From: Ruminococcaceae bacterium UBA1227
GTDB lineage: Bacteria > Bacillota > Clostridia > Oscillospirales > Acutalibacteraceae
NCBI GenBank assembly: GCA_002309175.1
Contig: DBWX01000011.1
Span: 14,512-78,511 of the forward strand
Length of the DNA stretch: 64,000 bases
Reading direction: 5' to 3'
A program made the position numbers and the translations under genes. Position 1 is the first letter of the stretch. Every line of letters starts with the position of its first letter. Positions 1 through 7,991 of the stretch are shown here, one piece after another. The notes below the pieces were generated by a model. The model saw only the letters and a list, made by a program, of their open reading frames with translations, did not search any database and was not told the origin of the DNA.

Positions 1-2
1 TT

Positions 3-1082
3 GTAGGATTGCCGAATGTCGGCAAGAGTACTCTTTTCAATGCGATAACAAACGCGGGTGCGCAGTCTGCGAACTACCCGTTTTGCACCATAGAGCCCAA
101 TGTGGGCGTAGTTGCGGTTCCGGATGAGAGGCTCGACCTTTTGGCCGAACTCTACCATCCGAAGTCGGTGGTGCCGGCAACGATAGAATTCCTCGACATA
201 GCGGGACTCGTAAAGGGAGCGTCGCAGGGTGAGGGACTCGGAAACAAGTTCCTGTCCCATATCCGTGAGGTCGACGCGATAATCCACGTGGTCCGCTGCT
301 TCGACAATGACGACATAGTCCATGTCGAAGGCTCTGTTGACCCACAGAGGGACATTGAGACAATAAACCTTGAACTCATACTCTCTGACCTTGAAATACT
401 CGACAAGCGCATACAGCGCGTTGAGAAGGCCATGAAGGGCGATAAGTCGCTGGCAAAGGAACTTGAGATTCTCGGCAGGTTCAAGGAAGCGCTGCAAAAC
501 GGCAAGTGCGCGAGGACGGTTGAGCTGACACCCGATGAGGCTGAGAGCCTTGTTGATTTCAATCTTCTGACATACAAGCCCGTCATTTACGCCTGCAACA
601 TGAGCGAAGATGACTTTGCAGGCGGAATTGAAAACAATGCGAGATATCAGGCGGTAAAGGCCATAGCCGATGAGGAGGGCTCACAGGTCCTTCCCATCTG
701 CGCGGAACTTGAGGCTGAAATAGCATCTCTCTCCAAGGAGGAGAAAGAGATGTTTCTTTCCGATCTCGGCATAGAGAAGGGCGGCCTGGACTTGCTTATC
801 CAGCGCTCATACGATTTGCTGGGTCTCATGTCGTTCCTGACGGCGGGCGAGCCTGAGGTCCGTGCCTGGACTATAAAGAAGGGCACCAAGGCACCGAAGG
901 CCGCCGGAAAAATCCACTCGGATATCGAGCGCGGATTCATCCGCGCTGAAGTAATAAATTACAAGCAGCTCCTGGAATGCGGTTCACTTTCCGCCGCGCG
1001 TGACAAGGGACTTGTCCGCTCGGAAGGTAAGGATTACGTAATGCAGGACGGCGACGTTGTGCTCTTCAGGTTCAACGTATAG
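3..1082 (+). CDS. ychF: Redox-regulated ATPase YchF/OLA1 (5' end cut by window)
   Basis: Translation-associated P-loop NTPase of the Obg/OLA1 family, cytosolic, associated with ribosomes. The window opens inside the gene. The frame runs from base 3, and the first visible residues VGLPNVGKST are the P-loop, so only about six N-terminal residues are missing. The G3-like motif DIAGLVKGAS and the NMSE motif, which replaces the GTPase NKxD and is the known mark of ATP preference in this family, are both present. The C-terminal third is the TGS-type region ending YVMQDGDVVLFRFNV. The length (359 residues visible) fits the family. It is followed after 11 bases by the CDF transporter and probably shares a transcript with it. 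Confidence 0.95.
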   Translation, partial: VGLPNVGKSTLFNAITNAGAQSANYPFCTIEPNVGVVAVPDERLDLLAELYHPKSVVPATIEFLDIAGLVKGASQGEGLGNKFLSHIREVDAIIHVVRCFDNDDIVHVEGSVDPQRDIETINLELILSDLEILDKRIQRVEKAMKGDKSLAKELEILGRFKEALQNGKCARTVELTPDEAESLVDFNLLTYKPVIYACNMSEDDFAGGIENNARYQAVKAIADEEGSQVLPICAELEAEIASLSKEEKEMFLSDLGIEKGGLDLLIQRSYDLLGLMSFLTAGEPEVRAWTIKKGTKAPKAAGKIHSDIERGFIRAEVINYKQLLECGSLSAARDKGLVRSEGKDYVMQDGDVVLFRFNV

Positions 1083-1093
1083 AAAGGTTTATT

Positions 1094-2260
1094 ATGGCAG
1101 GCAACAAACTTAAAACTTTGCTGGATCTTAAAGATTCGGAGACCTATGCGCGTTTTAAGGACATAATCATCACAAGCGTCATAGGCATTTTCGTCAATGT
1201 AGCCCTTGGTCTCGTAAAGATTTTCGTGGGCACGATAGCAAACTCCGTCGCGGTTATTTCGGACGCCGTCAACAACTTCTCTGACAGCATCTCATCGCTT
1301 GTGACGATTATTGCCATGGCTATCTCCGGCAGGGGAGCGACAAGAAAGCATCCCTTCGGTTTCGGCCGTATTGAGTACTTCTCAAGCATCGTCATCTCGG
1401 TAATCGTGCTCATCACCGGAGCGGAGTTCTTAATTGAATCGGTCAAGAAGATTATTCATCCGGAAGCTACATCGTACACGGCCCTGACGCTTATTCTTCT
1501 CGTAGTGGCCATTGTCACGAAGATTCTGCTCGGCCTCTTCACGAAGGGCCGCGGAAAGAAACTCAATTCGCCGAACCTCATAGCTTCAGGCCAGGACGCA
1601 TTGTCCGATGCCATCATCACCGGCGTGACGCTCTTGGCGGCGATTGTCGCCTTTATTAAACCCGACCTTCATATCGACGGCTGGGTAGGCGCACTCGTAT
1701 CCCTGTTTGTCATAAAGGCGGGTCTCGACATCCTTCTCGATGTAGTCTCAAAACTTGTGGGTGAGCGCCCTGACATTGAACTTGCCGACAAGATAAAGGA
1801 CGAAATTCTGGCAACTGAGGGAGTGCTCGGCGCCTTTGACCTCATCCTCCATAACTACGGACCGAATGTCTTTATAGGCGATGTAAATCTCGAACTTGAC
1901 GAGAAGATGACCATTGATGAGGCCTATGTAAGGCTGAAGCCATTGAACGTCAAGATTCTGCGAGAATACGGTGTATTCATGTATTTCGGCATCTACTCCG
2001 TCAATACAACGGACGAGGAGATTGCAGAGATGCGTGAGTTTGTGTACAGACTCGTTGATGAGATAGACGATATCCTCCAGATCCATGCCTTTTATGTCAA
2101 CAAGGAGCGTAAATTCATGAGCTTCGATGTCGTCTACGACTTCGACTGCAAGGACCAGTATGCCGTCCAGAAACACCTCCGTTCCGCTATACATGAGAAA
2201 TATCCGGAATACCGTGTGGAGATGGTACCGGATAAGGATTACACACTCTCCAGGAGTTAA
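1094..2260 (+). CDS. Cation diffusion facilitator (CDF) family divalent metal transporter
   Basis: Proton-coupled divalent-metal exporter of the cytoplasmic membrane (zinc, iron or manganese; the sequence does not say which). About six transmembrane helices occupy residues 20-220. The metal-binding signatures are SDAVNNFSDS in helix 2 and SGQDALSDA in helix 5, the Asn/Asp-x3-Asp arrangement seen in many Firmicute CDFs. The cytoplasmic tail is long (about residues 225-388) and appears to hold more than the usual single ferredoxin-like CDF domain. The ATG follows an AAAGG ribosome site 11 bases after ychF. A strong terminator follows the stop. Substrate unassigned. Confidence 0.9.
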   Translation: MAGNKLKTLLDLKDSETYARFKDIIITSVIGIFVNVALGLVKIFVGTIANSVAVISDAVNNFSDSISSLVTIIAMAISGRGATRKHPFGFGRIEYFSSIVISVIVLITGAEFLIESVKKIIHPEATSYTALTLILLVVAIVTKILLGLFTKGRGKKLNSPNLIASGQDALSDAIITGVTLLAAIVAFIKPDLHIDGWVGALVSLFVIKAGLDILLDVVSKLVGERPDIELADKIKDEILATEGVLGAFDLILHNYGPNVFIGDVNLELDEKMTIDEAYVRLKPLNVKILREYGVFMYFGIYSVNTTDEEIAEMREFVYRLVDEIDDILQIHAFYVNKERKFMSFDVVYDFDCKDQYAVQKHLRSAIHEKYPEYRVEMVPDKDYTLSRS

Positions 2261-2270
2261 GATAAAAATA

Positions 2271-2303
2271 AAAGGCCCTCGTGTGAGGGCCTTTTATTTT
2301 TTT
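2271..2303 (+). terminator. Intrinsic terminator after the CDF gene
   Basis: Perfect 10-bp stem AAAGGCCCTC/GAGGGCCTTT with a GTGT loop followed by a T-rich tract. It lies between the convergent CDF and rsmI genes. The opposite strand also ends in an A/T run, so it may work in both directions. Confidence 0.9.
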
Positions 2304-2308
2304 GCTTT

Positions 2309-2339
2309 GTTTTCTATTGTTTTCTATTGTTTTCTATTG
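2309..2339. repeat. Short tandem repeat, three 10-base units, running into the rsmI stop codon
   Basis: The unit TTTCTATTGT is repeated three times (last base of the third copy differs). The innermost copy contains the TAG stop codon of rsmI on the minus strand, so the repeat begins in the last codons of rsmI and extends into the convergent intergenic gap. Confidence 0.8.
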
Positions 2340-3152
2340 AAGTGCCTTGTAGATGTCGGACTTCTTAAGGCCCGTGTCCCGGGCGGCTGTCTTTGCCGCA
2401 TCATTTATCGACATGCCTTTTGCGATATAGTCTTTTGCTTTTTCCACGGCATCTTCGAGAGTTACTTCACTTTTTTCCTCTTTGGCGCCTTCGATTATGA
2501 GGACAATCTCGCCTTTGAGGTTGTTGTCCGGATAGTCCTCCACGGCCTGCTTTAAGGTGGTCCTGATGACCTCCTCGTGGATTTTGGTGAGTTCGCGGAC
2601 AATTGCTATCCTGCGGTCTCCGAGGGCTTCATAGAGGTCCCTGAGCGTATATGAGAGCTTGTGTGGCGCCTCATAGAAAATCATTGTGCGTTTTTCGTCC
2701 CTGATCTCGTTTAAGTGCTCCCTGCGGGACTTCTTCGTGACGGAGAGAAAGCCTTCAAATGTGAACCGTCCGTTGTCCATGCCCGAGATTGCGAGGGCAG
2801 TGGCGAAGGCGGTCGGACCGGGTATGGCCACAACCGGTATGCCGTGTTCGTGGCAGGCATTTACGAGTTCCATGCCCGGGTCCGAGATTGCCGGCATGCC
2901 GGCATCGGAGACGAGGACACAGTCTTCGCCGTTTAAAATCCTGCTTATAATCTCGTCCTCTCTCTGGGTCTTGTTGTGTTCATAGTAGGAGACGAGCGGC
3001 TTTTTTATTTCAAAGTGGTTGAGGAGCTTTAAGGTGACTCTCGTATCCTCCGCGGCGATGAAATCACAGTTCTTCATGGTCTCAATCGCCCTGGGAGAAA
3101 AGTCGGAGAGGTTGCCTATGGGTGTGCCCGTTACAAAAAGTTTTCCGCTCAT
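2334..3152 (-). CDS. rsmI: 16S rRNA (cytidine(1402)-2'-O)-methyltransferase RsmI
   Basis: SAM-dependent methylase that modifies the 2'-O of C1402 in the 16S rRNA decoding centre, working after RsmH. It is a tetrapyrrole-methylase-fold protein of 272 residues, the usual length. The N-terminal motif GTPIGNLSDFSPRA, the central VSDAGMPAISDPG loop and GPTAFATALAISG are diagnostic. A small C-terminal helical domain ends DIYKALQ. The start overlaps the stop of the upstream methyltransferase by four bases (ATGA), so translation is coupled. This pairing with a YabB-type methylase is common in Firmicutes. Confidence 0.96.
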   Translation of the reverse strand: MSGKLFVTGTPIGNLSDFSPRAIETMKNCDFIAAEDTRVTLKLLNHFEIKKPLVSYYEHNKTQREDEIISRILNGEDCVLVSDAGMPAISDPGMELVNACHEHGIPVVAIPGPTAFATALAISGMDNGRFTFEGFLSVTKKSRREHLNEIRDEKRTMIFYEAPHKLSYTLRDLYEALGDRRIAIVRELTKIHEEVIRTTLKQAVEDYPDNNLKGEIVLIIEGAKEEKSEVTLEDAVEKAKDYIAKGMSINDAAKTAARDTGLKKSDIYKALQ

Positions 3153-3877
3153 TGTTCTTCCTCCCTGTAGATTCCGAGAATTTTCAGAAGTTCTTCGCTC
3201 TCATTGCCGTCCTCATCATATGTGAAGAGGGTGGGGAGCACTTCAATGTACGGTTTTGCGCCCTTTTTGCCCTCGATGAGGAAGAGCCAGGGCGCGGAGT
3301 CGGGCCGCTTTGCGACGAAGCGCAGGCGCTTCGGCTCAAGGCCGTGCAGCCTCATCTCGCTTATGACGTCCGTCAGGCGCTCCGGGCGGTTGCACATGAC
3401 GAAGCGCCCGCCGAAGTTTAAAAGCTTCTCAGCCGCCGTACAGGCGTCTTTCACGGTGCACATGACCTCGTGCCTTGCGATGAGGTCAGGTGTCGTCTCA
3501 GACGGTATGCCCGTGCCTGCGGGCTTGTACGGCGGATTCATCGTGACAAGGTCAAAACAGCCTTTAGGCAGGTGGTTTTCAATCTCACGAAGATCGGCTT
3601 TTATGCCTTTAATGTTCTCTTTTTTGTTCAGGTCCTTTGACCTTGAAAACTGGTCTATGGCGAGTTCCTGTATGTCCACGCCGATTATTTCGGTCTCAAC
3701 ACCGTCGCGAAGCCAGAGGAATGGGATAATGCCGCAGCCTGTTCCCAGGTCGACGCATCTGTCGCTCTTCTTCGGCTTTGAAAAATCGGCAAGGAGTATC
3801 GCATCCGTTCCGAAACCATGCGTTTTGGAGCAGATAAGTCTTATTCCGTTGCCTAAGTTTTCGATGAATTCAGCCAT
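3149..3877 (-). CDS. tRNA1(Val) adenine-37 N6-methyltransferase (TrmN6/YabB-like)
   Basis: Class I SAM-dependent methyltransferase. Motif I is DLGTGCGIIPFLW, and the catalytic motif NPPY (in TMNPPYKPAGTG) is typical of exocyclic-amine methylation. This subfamily modifies tRNA adenine 37 in enteric bacteria; in Firmicutes the substrate is inferred from the family. I chose ATG at 3877, which has GGAG six bases upstream. An earlier in-frame TTG at 3892 falls in the T-run of the ferredoxin terminator and is unlikely to be used. It overlaps rsmI by four bases. Confidence 0.85.
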   Translation of the reverse strand: MAEFIENLGNGIRLICSKTHGFGTDAILLADFSKPKKSDRCVDLGTGCGIIPFLWLRDGVETEIIGVDIQELAIDQFSRSKDLNKKENIKGIKADLREIENHLPKGCFDLVTMNPPYKPAGTGIPSETTPDLIARHEVMCTVKDACTAAEKLLNFGGRFVMCNRPERLTDVISEMRLHGLEPKRLRFVAKRPDSAPWLFLIEGKKGAKPYIEVLPTLFTYDEDGNESEELLKILGIYREEEQ

Positions 3878-3891
3878 GTTTTTCTCCAACA

Positions 3892-3923
3892 AAAAAGACT
3901 TGGGGCGAACCCCAAGTCCTTTT
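3892..3923 (-). terminator. Intrinsic terminator of the ferredoxin gene
   Basis: Stem GACTTGGGG/CCCCAAGTC around a four-base loop, followed on the minus strand by six T residues. It separates the ferredoxin gene from the methyltransferase genes downstream. Confidence 0.88.
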
Positions 3924-3941
3924 CGTCATTTCAGTTTGCGA

Positions 3942-4109
3942 TTATGCCTGCTCAATTGCTCCTGTCGGGCAAGTGTCAGCACAAGAACCACAGTCGATGC
4001 ATGTAGCAGCGTCGATTGAATAGATGTCGCCTTCAGAGATAGCCTCTACGGGGCAACCGTCTTTGCAAGAACCGCAAGCTACGCAAGAATCAGTAATTTT
4101 GTATGCCAT
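3942..4109 (-). CDS. Small 2[4Fe-4S] bacterial-type ferredoxin
   Basis: Low-potential one-electron carrier of the clostridial type, 55 residues. Two CxxCxxCxxxC clusters are complete: CVACGSCKDGC followed by P, and CIDCGSCADTC followed by P, so two [4Fe-4S] clusters are expected. ATG at 4109 is preceded by a strong AGGAGG at 4118-4124; the reading frame stays open further upstream, but those codons lie in the promoter. It is a single-gene transcript with its own promoter (4141-4169) and terminator (3892-3923). Redox partners cannot be told from this context. Confidence 0.95.
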   Translation of the reverse strand: MAYKITDSCVACGSCKDGCPVEAISEGDIYSIDAATCIDCGSCADTCPTGAIEQA

Positions 4110-4140
4110 ACAATTTACCTCCTTTAACGTTGGTAAATAC

Positions 4141-4169
4141 ATTTTATACACAATATAGTGGTTTTGCAA
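4141..4169 (-). promoter_or_regulatory. Sigma-A-type promoter for the ferredoxin gene
   Basis: On the minus strand TTGCAA (4164-4169), a 17-base spacer and TAAAAT (4141-4146). The start of transcription would fall about 20-25 bases before the ferredoxin ATG, with the AGGAGG site in between. Confidence 0.65.
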
Positions 4170-4241
4170 GTGGGTTGCGCATATTTTAATGTTATTTTTT
4201 TGACAAAAAAGTATGGGTTTTTAATTCAATTTTTTCCTTTG

Positions 4242-5780
4242 TTACAGGGCTTTCAGTATTTTTTCAACTGCCTCGTCAATGGTGCCGTTGTTCTCGATTT
4301 CCGCATCGGCCGCATCCTGGTAGAGGGGCAGTCTTATTTTCTGCATTTCCATCAGTGTCTCAGGGCTCTTTGAAAGGGGCCTGTCATCTGTGGGAAGCAG
4401 GGAAATATCGCGGCGTATGAAGAAAATCTTGCCGTTCTGGTGAAGGGCGGGGTAGTTGTTTCTGTCGAGTATTGCGCCTCCGCCGAGGGCGATTACCTTG
4501 CCGCTCTCCTTGCAGTTCTCGAGGATGGCGGTGTGTTCGAGATTGCGGAAGGTTTCTTCGCCGTATTTGTTTATGATCTCGGCCACGCTCTTCTTCTGTT
4601 CGGATTCGATAACTTTATCAATGTCTATTACCTCACGTCCGGTGGCCTCGCCGATGGCCTCGGCAATAGTTGTCTTGCCGCAGCCGGGCATGCCGGTGAG
4701 GATGATGTTTTCGTTCTGCTTGTAGAGCATGGTTGTAACATCCTCAACGGTCGCGTTTATCATATTGCGGTCGAAGAAGAGGTTGTAGCTCTCGCGCGCC
4801 TGGGCGACGAGCATGGAAAGACCGCCTACATGCGGGATTCCGAGCTCCTCGGCCTCGAGGAGAAGGGCGGTGCGGAGAGGGTTGTAGATAACATCTATGA
4901 CTGCACAGCAGCGCGGGAAACTCTTGAGTGATACGAGTTTTTCCAGGTTGTCGGGGTACATGCCGACGGGTGTCGCGTTTACGACTATCTCGGCATCGAA
5001 GTGTATGGCAAGGGCCTCGTAGTCGTTGAAGCCCTCACGTGAGAGGATGACTATTTCACGGGCACCGAGATCCTCAAGTGCGCAGCGTGCTGCCTTCGAG
5101 GTGCCTCCGTTTCCGAGGATGATACATTTTTTGCCCGCGATGTTTATGTTCGCGCGCTCAACCATGTATTTGAAACCGGCTATGTCGGTGTTGTAGGCAT
5201 GGAGTTTGCCCTTCTTCATTACGACCGTATTGGCTGCGCCTATGCGGAGGACGTCGTCGGAGAGTTCCTGACAGAAGGCGAGGATGGCGGTCTTGTACGG
5301 CATGGTTACGTTGAGACCGGCAATGTCCGAGCGAGATATGAAAGTCTCGAGTTCCTCCGGGTCAACGTCAAGGAGCCTGTAGTCATAGGCTACGCGGCCG
5401 CGCAGACCGAGTTCCTTGTGAATCTGCTCGGAGTAACTGTGCCCGAGGTGCTGGCCGAGGAGACCGTATACGCCGGGCATCTGTACTACCTTGCGCTTTT
5501 CGTCCTCGTTATATGCCTTTACCCAGTGCTCCTGGTAGTCCTTTGACAACTCGAGCATTGCGCGGAAAAGAGCGGTTGAATAGGTTGAAAATTCACCGCT
5601 GCACTCTGCGACGTGCTCCACAATCTCGTATTCTCTCTGCGTATCCTCGACGGGCATGTTGCGCTCAGCCTTGTACTCGGCAACCTGCTCGGAGAGTTTC
5701 ATACGCTCAAGAAAGCGGGAGAGTATGTCGTCATCAATTCTGTCAATGCGGGCTCTCACTTCATCTAAGTTTTCAATCAT
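4242..5780 (-). CDS. Three-domain fusion: chorismate mutase - shikimate dehydrogenase - shikimate kinase
   Basis: Single 512-residue protein predicted to carry three steps of aromatic synthesis. Residues 1-90 are an AroQ-type chorismate mutase (LDEVRARIDRIDDDIL, then KLSEQVAEYK). Residues 103-350 are shikimate dehydrogenase AroE: GLLGQHLGHSYS substrate motif, catalytic Lys163 in NVTMPYK, Asp199 in NTDIAGF, and NADP loop GNGGTSKAA. Residues 357-512 are shikimate kinase AroK: P-loop GMPGCGKT at 363-370, DID at 386-388, GGGA at 433-436 and the lid DDRPLS. No stop or frameshift separates the parts. It overlaps aroC by four bases and is the last gene of the aro unit. The kinase and dehydrogenase are consecutive pathway steps; the mutase acts on chorismate made by the next gene upstream. 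Confidence 0.95.
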   Translation of the reverse strand: MIENLDEVRARIDRIDDDILSRFLERMKLSEQVAEYKAERNMPVEDTQREYEIVEHVAECSGEFSTYSTALFRAMLELSKDYQEHWVKAYNEDEKRKVVQMPGVYGLLGQHLGHSYSEQIHKELGLRGRVAYDYRLLDVDPEELETFISRSDIAGLNVTMPYKTAILAFCQELSDDVLRIGAANTVVMKKGKLHAYNTDIAGFKYMVERANINIAGKKCIILGNGGTSKAARCALEDLGAREIVILSREGFNDYEALAIHFDAEIVVNATPVGMYPDNLEKLVSLKSFPRCCAVIDVIYNPLRTALLLEAEELGIPHVGGLSMLVAQARESYNLFFDRNMINATVEDVTTMLYKQNENIILTGMPGCGKTTIAEAIGEATGREVIDIDKVIESEQKKSVAEIINKYGEETFRNLEHTAILENCKESGKVIALGGGAILDRNNYPALHQNGKIFFIRRDISLLPTDDRPLSKSPETLMEMQKIRLPLYQDAADAEIENNGTIDEAVEKILKAL

Positions 5781-6748
5781 AGTCTGTTCTCCTCACTAAG
5801 GATTTCAAGGATGACAATGGCCGCTGCCGCTTCAACCGCGGGCAGAGCGCGCGGTACCACGCAGGGGTCATGCCGTCCTTTTACGGTGATTGTTGTTTCT
5901 TCATTTGTCTTTAAGTTTACCGTCTGCTGCGGGATGGCTATCGACGGTGTTGGCTTGAATGCCACTCTGAATGTCACGGGCATTCCCGTTGATATTCCGC
6001 CGAGGATTCCTCCGCAGTTGTTTGTTTTTGTGATGACCCTGCCGTCTTCAATGGCGAAGGGGTCATTTGACTCCGAGCCCTTCATGGCAGCCGCGGCAAA
6101 GCCTGCGCCGAATTCCACGCCTTTTACGGCGGGGATGGCGAAGAGGGCGGAGGCGAGTCTCGATTCGAGACCTCCGTCGAAAGGTCCGCCGACACCGGCG
6201 GGGAGGCCGCGGATTTCGGCCTTTACAATGCCGCCCACGGAGTCGCCTTCGGCTTTGGCGTGCTCTGCATCACCCATGGCGTCTATGACGGCGGTTATGG
6301 TGATGCCGCGCTCTTCAAGCGCCTGGAGGCAGATGCCTCCGAGCACGCAGAGAGGGGCCGTGAGGCGGCCTGAAAACTGTCCTCCGCCTGCGCTCTCGCA
6401 GTTTTCACCGTATTTTACGAATGCGGTGTAGTCCGCGTGTCCGGGGCGAGGGGTGTACTTCAGGTCCTCGTAGTCCTTCTTGTTTGCGTCCTCATTCTTT
6501 ATGACGGCTTCAAGCATTTCGCCCGTGGTGACGAGCGTGTCACTGTCCTTTTTTGCCACACCGGAGCGAAACTCCGGTATGTCGCTTTCCTTTCTGGCGG
6601 ACACGCCGTCGGATGTGCCCGGGCGTCTTCTGTCAAGAAAATGCTGAAGTTTTGAAATGCTGAACTCTTCACCGGCGATGAAGTCCTGCGCTCTGACGCC
6701 GACCTCAGGGCCGTGTGAGGTTCCGAAATATACGATGTTAAATGACAC
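5777..6748 (-). CDS. aroC: Chorismate synthase AroC (short, divergent N-terminus)
   Basis: Converts 5-enolpyruvylshikimate-3-phosphate to chorismate using reduced FMN. Family motifs are clear: LDRRRPG, YTPRPGHADY, SAGGGQFSGRLTA, GDSVGG and the C-terminal GRHDPCVVPRALP. It is shorter (323 residues) than the usual 350-390. The N-terminal signature reads FGTSHGPEVG instead of FGESHG, and the following DGxPxG segment is replaced by AQDFIAGEEF. The catalytic His of SHG is kept. It starts inside the end of aroA (11-base overlap) and ends inside the fusion gene (4-base overlap). Confidence 0.93.
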   Translation of the reverse strand: MSFNIVYFGTSHGPEVGVRAQDFIAGEEFSISKLQHFLDRRRPGTSDGVSARKESDIPEFRSGVAKKDSDTLVTTGEMLEAVIKNEDANKKDYEDLKYTPRPGHADYTAFVKYGENCESAGGGQFSGRLTAPLCVLGGICLQALEERGITITAVIDAMGDAEHAKAEGDSVGGIVKAEIRGLPAGVGGPFDGGLESRLASALFAIPAVKGVEFGAGFAAAAMKGSESNDPFAIEDGRVITKTNNCGGILGGISTGMPVTFRVAFKPTPSIAIPQQTVNLKTNEETTITVKGRHDPCVVPRALPAVEAAAAIVILEILSEENRL

Positions 6749-7991
6749 TTATCTTACCTCCGAGGTTCTCTATGTCCCTGAAGAAGGAGGGATAAGACTT
6801 GTCGACTGCCCTGGCTTCGTTGATTATGACAGGCTGAGTGCACCTTGTCGATGCAATTGTCGCCGCCATTACAATGCGGTGATCACCGAAGGATTCTACG
6901 GTGCCTCCGGTCAGGGGCTTCGGCCATATGATGATACCGTCGGCCGTGTCCTCCGCTCTGCCTCCGAGCGAGTTTATCATGGCGCAGACTGAGGTCAGTC
7001 TGTCGCTCTCCTTCAGGCGGAGGCGCGCTGCGCCCGTGAAGGTTGTCATGCCGTCGGCAAAGGCTGCCGCGACGGACAGGGCGGGGAGAAGGTCGGGCGT
7101 GTTTACGAGATCGATCTCATAATTCTTGACACCGCGTATGTTCTCTCCTTCAATCTCCGCGGTGTAGAGGCTCAAAAAGTCCAGTATGCTCTTGTCACGC
7201 TGGAGCGAGTTGAAGCGGAGATTGTTTATCGTTACGTCGTTTCCGAGGAAGTTTGCAACATAGAAGAAGGCGGCATTTGACCAGTCACCTTCAATGGTCA
7301 GTGTGCCGGGTGAGATTAATCCGTCGCCCTTCTTTACAATTGAGAAGAGGCCTTCTTTCGGCGAGACCGTCGCAATGCCGAAGTCGGCGAGGGCCTTTAT
7401 CGTGAGCTCGACATAGCCGTGTGAGAGAAGAGGAGTCGTGAGTTTTATTGAAGACTTCTCCTCAAAGAGCGGGAGAGCGAGCAGAAGGCCCGAGACATAC
7501 TGTGAACTCAGGTCGCCCGTGACTTCAAATGTTCCGGGCTGCAGTCTGCCGGTCGCAGTAAAGGGCAGGGTGTCGGATGAGAATGAAACCCCGTGCGATT
7601 CAAGTGCATTCTTGAGACTGCCTATGGGGCGCTCGGTCAGACGATCGTTTCCTTTGAAGGTCACTTTGTCGCAGAGCGCCGTGGCGACCGGCATGAGAAA
7701 ACGGAGGGTCGAACCGCTCTCCTTACAGTCTAATACGGGATGGTCCGCGACCTCCTTTATGGGGGTCACGAAAACTTCGGAACTGTCCACATCTATACCG
7801 GCGCCGAGCGCGCGGAGGCAGTCGATTGTCGCTTTCACGTCGTTTGAAAGCGAGTCAGTCGGATTGCCGAGCGTGAGTCTGCAAGGCGCGTCAGCGAGCG
7901 CGGCACAGATAAGCACCCGGTGAAGTTCCGATTTCGAATTTATTGCATTAACTTCTCCGCAGAGGGGAGAAGGGGTAATTTCGAGAATCAT
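6738..7991 (-). CDS. aroA: 3-phosphoshikimate 1-carboxyvinyltransferase (EPSP synthase)
   Basis: Transfers enolpyruvate from PEP to shikimate-3-phosphate. It is 417 residues, near the family length. Conserved elements seen: NSKSELHRVLICAALA near the N-terminus, DCKESGSTLRFLMP for substrate binding, GDLSSQYVSGLLLALP, and RLRLKESDRL with GDHRIVMA toward the C-terminus. It begins one base after the stop of aroB and overlaps aroC by 11 bases, so it is translated as part of the aro unit. Confidence 0.96.
   Translation of the reverse strand: MILEITPSPLCGEVNAINSKSELHRVLICAALADAPCRLTLGNPTDSLSNDVKATIDCLRALGAGIDVDSSEVFVTPIKEVADHPVLDCKESGSTLRFLMPVATALCDKVTFKGNDRLTERPIGSLKNALESHGVSFSSDTLPFTATGRLQPGTFEVTGDLSSQYVSGLLLALPLFEEKSSIKLTTPLLSHGYVELTIKALADFGIATVSPKEGLFSIVKKGDGLISPGTLTIEGDWSNAAFFYVANFLGNDVTINNLRFNSLQRDKSILDFLSLYTAEIEGENIRGVKNYEIDLVNTPDLLPALSVAAAFADGMTTFTGAARLRLKESDRLTSVCAMINSLGGRAEDTADGIIIWPKPLTGGTVESFGDHRIVMAATIASTRCTQPVIINEARAVDKSYPSFFRDIENLGGKISVI

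Noticed and set aside
5811..6431. A 206-codon plus-strand frame
   Set aside because: Antisense to aroC; composition is a mirror of the real gene.
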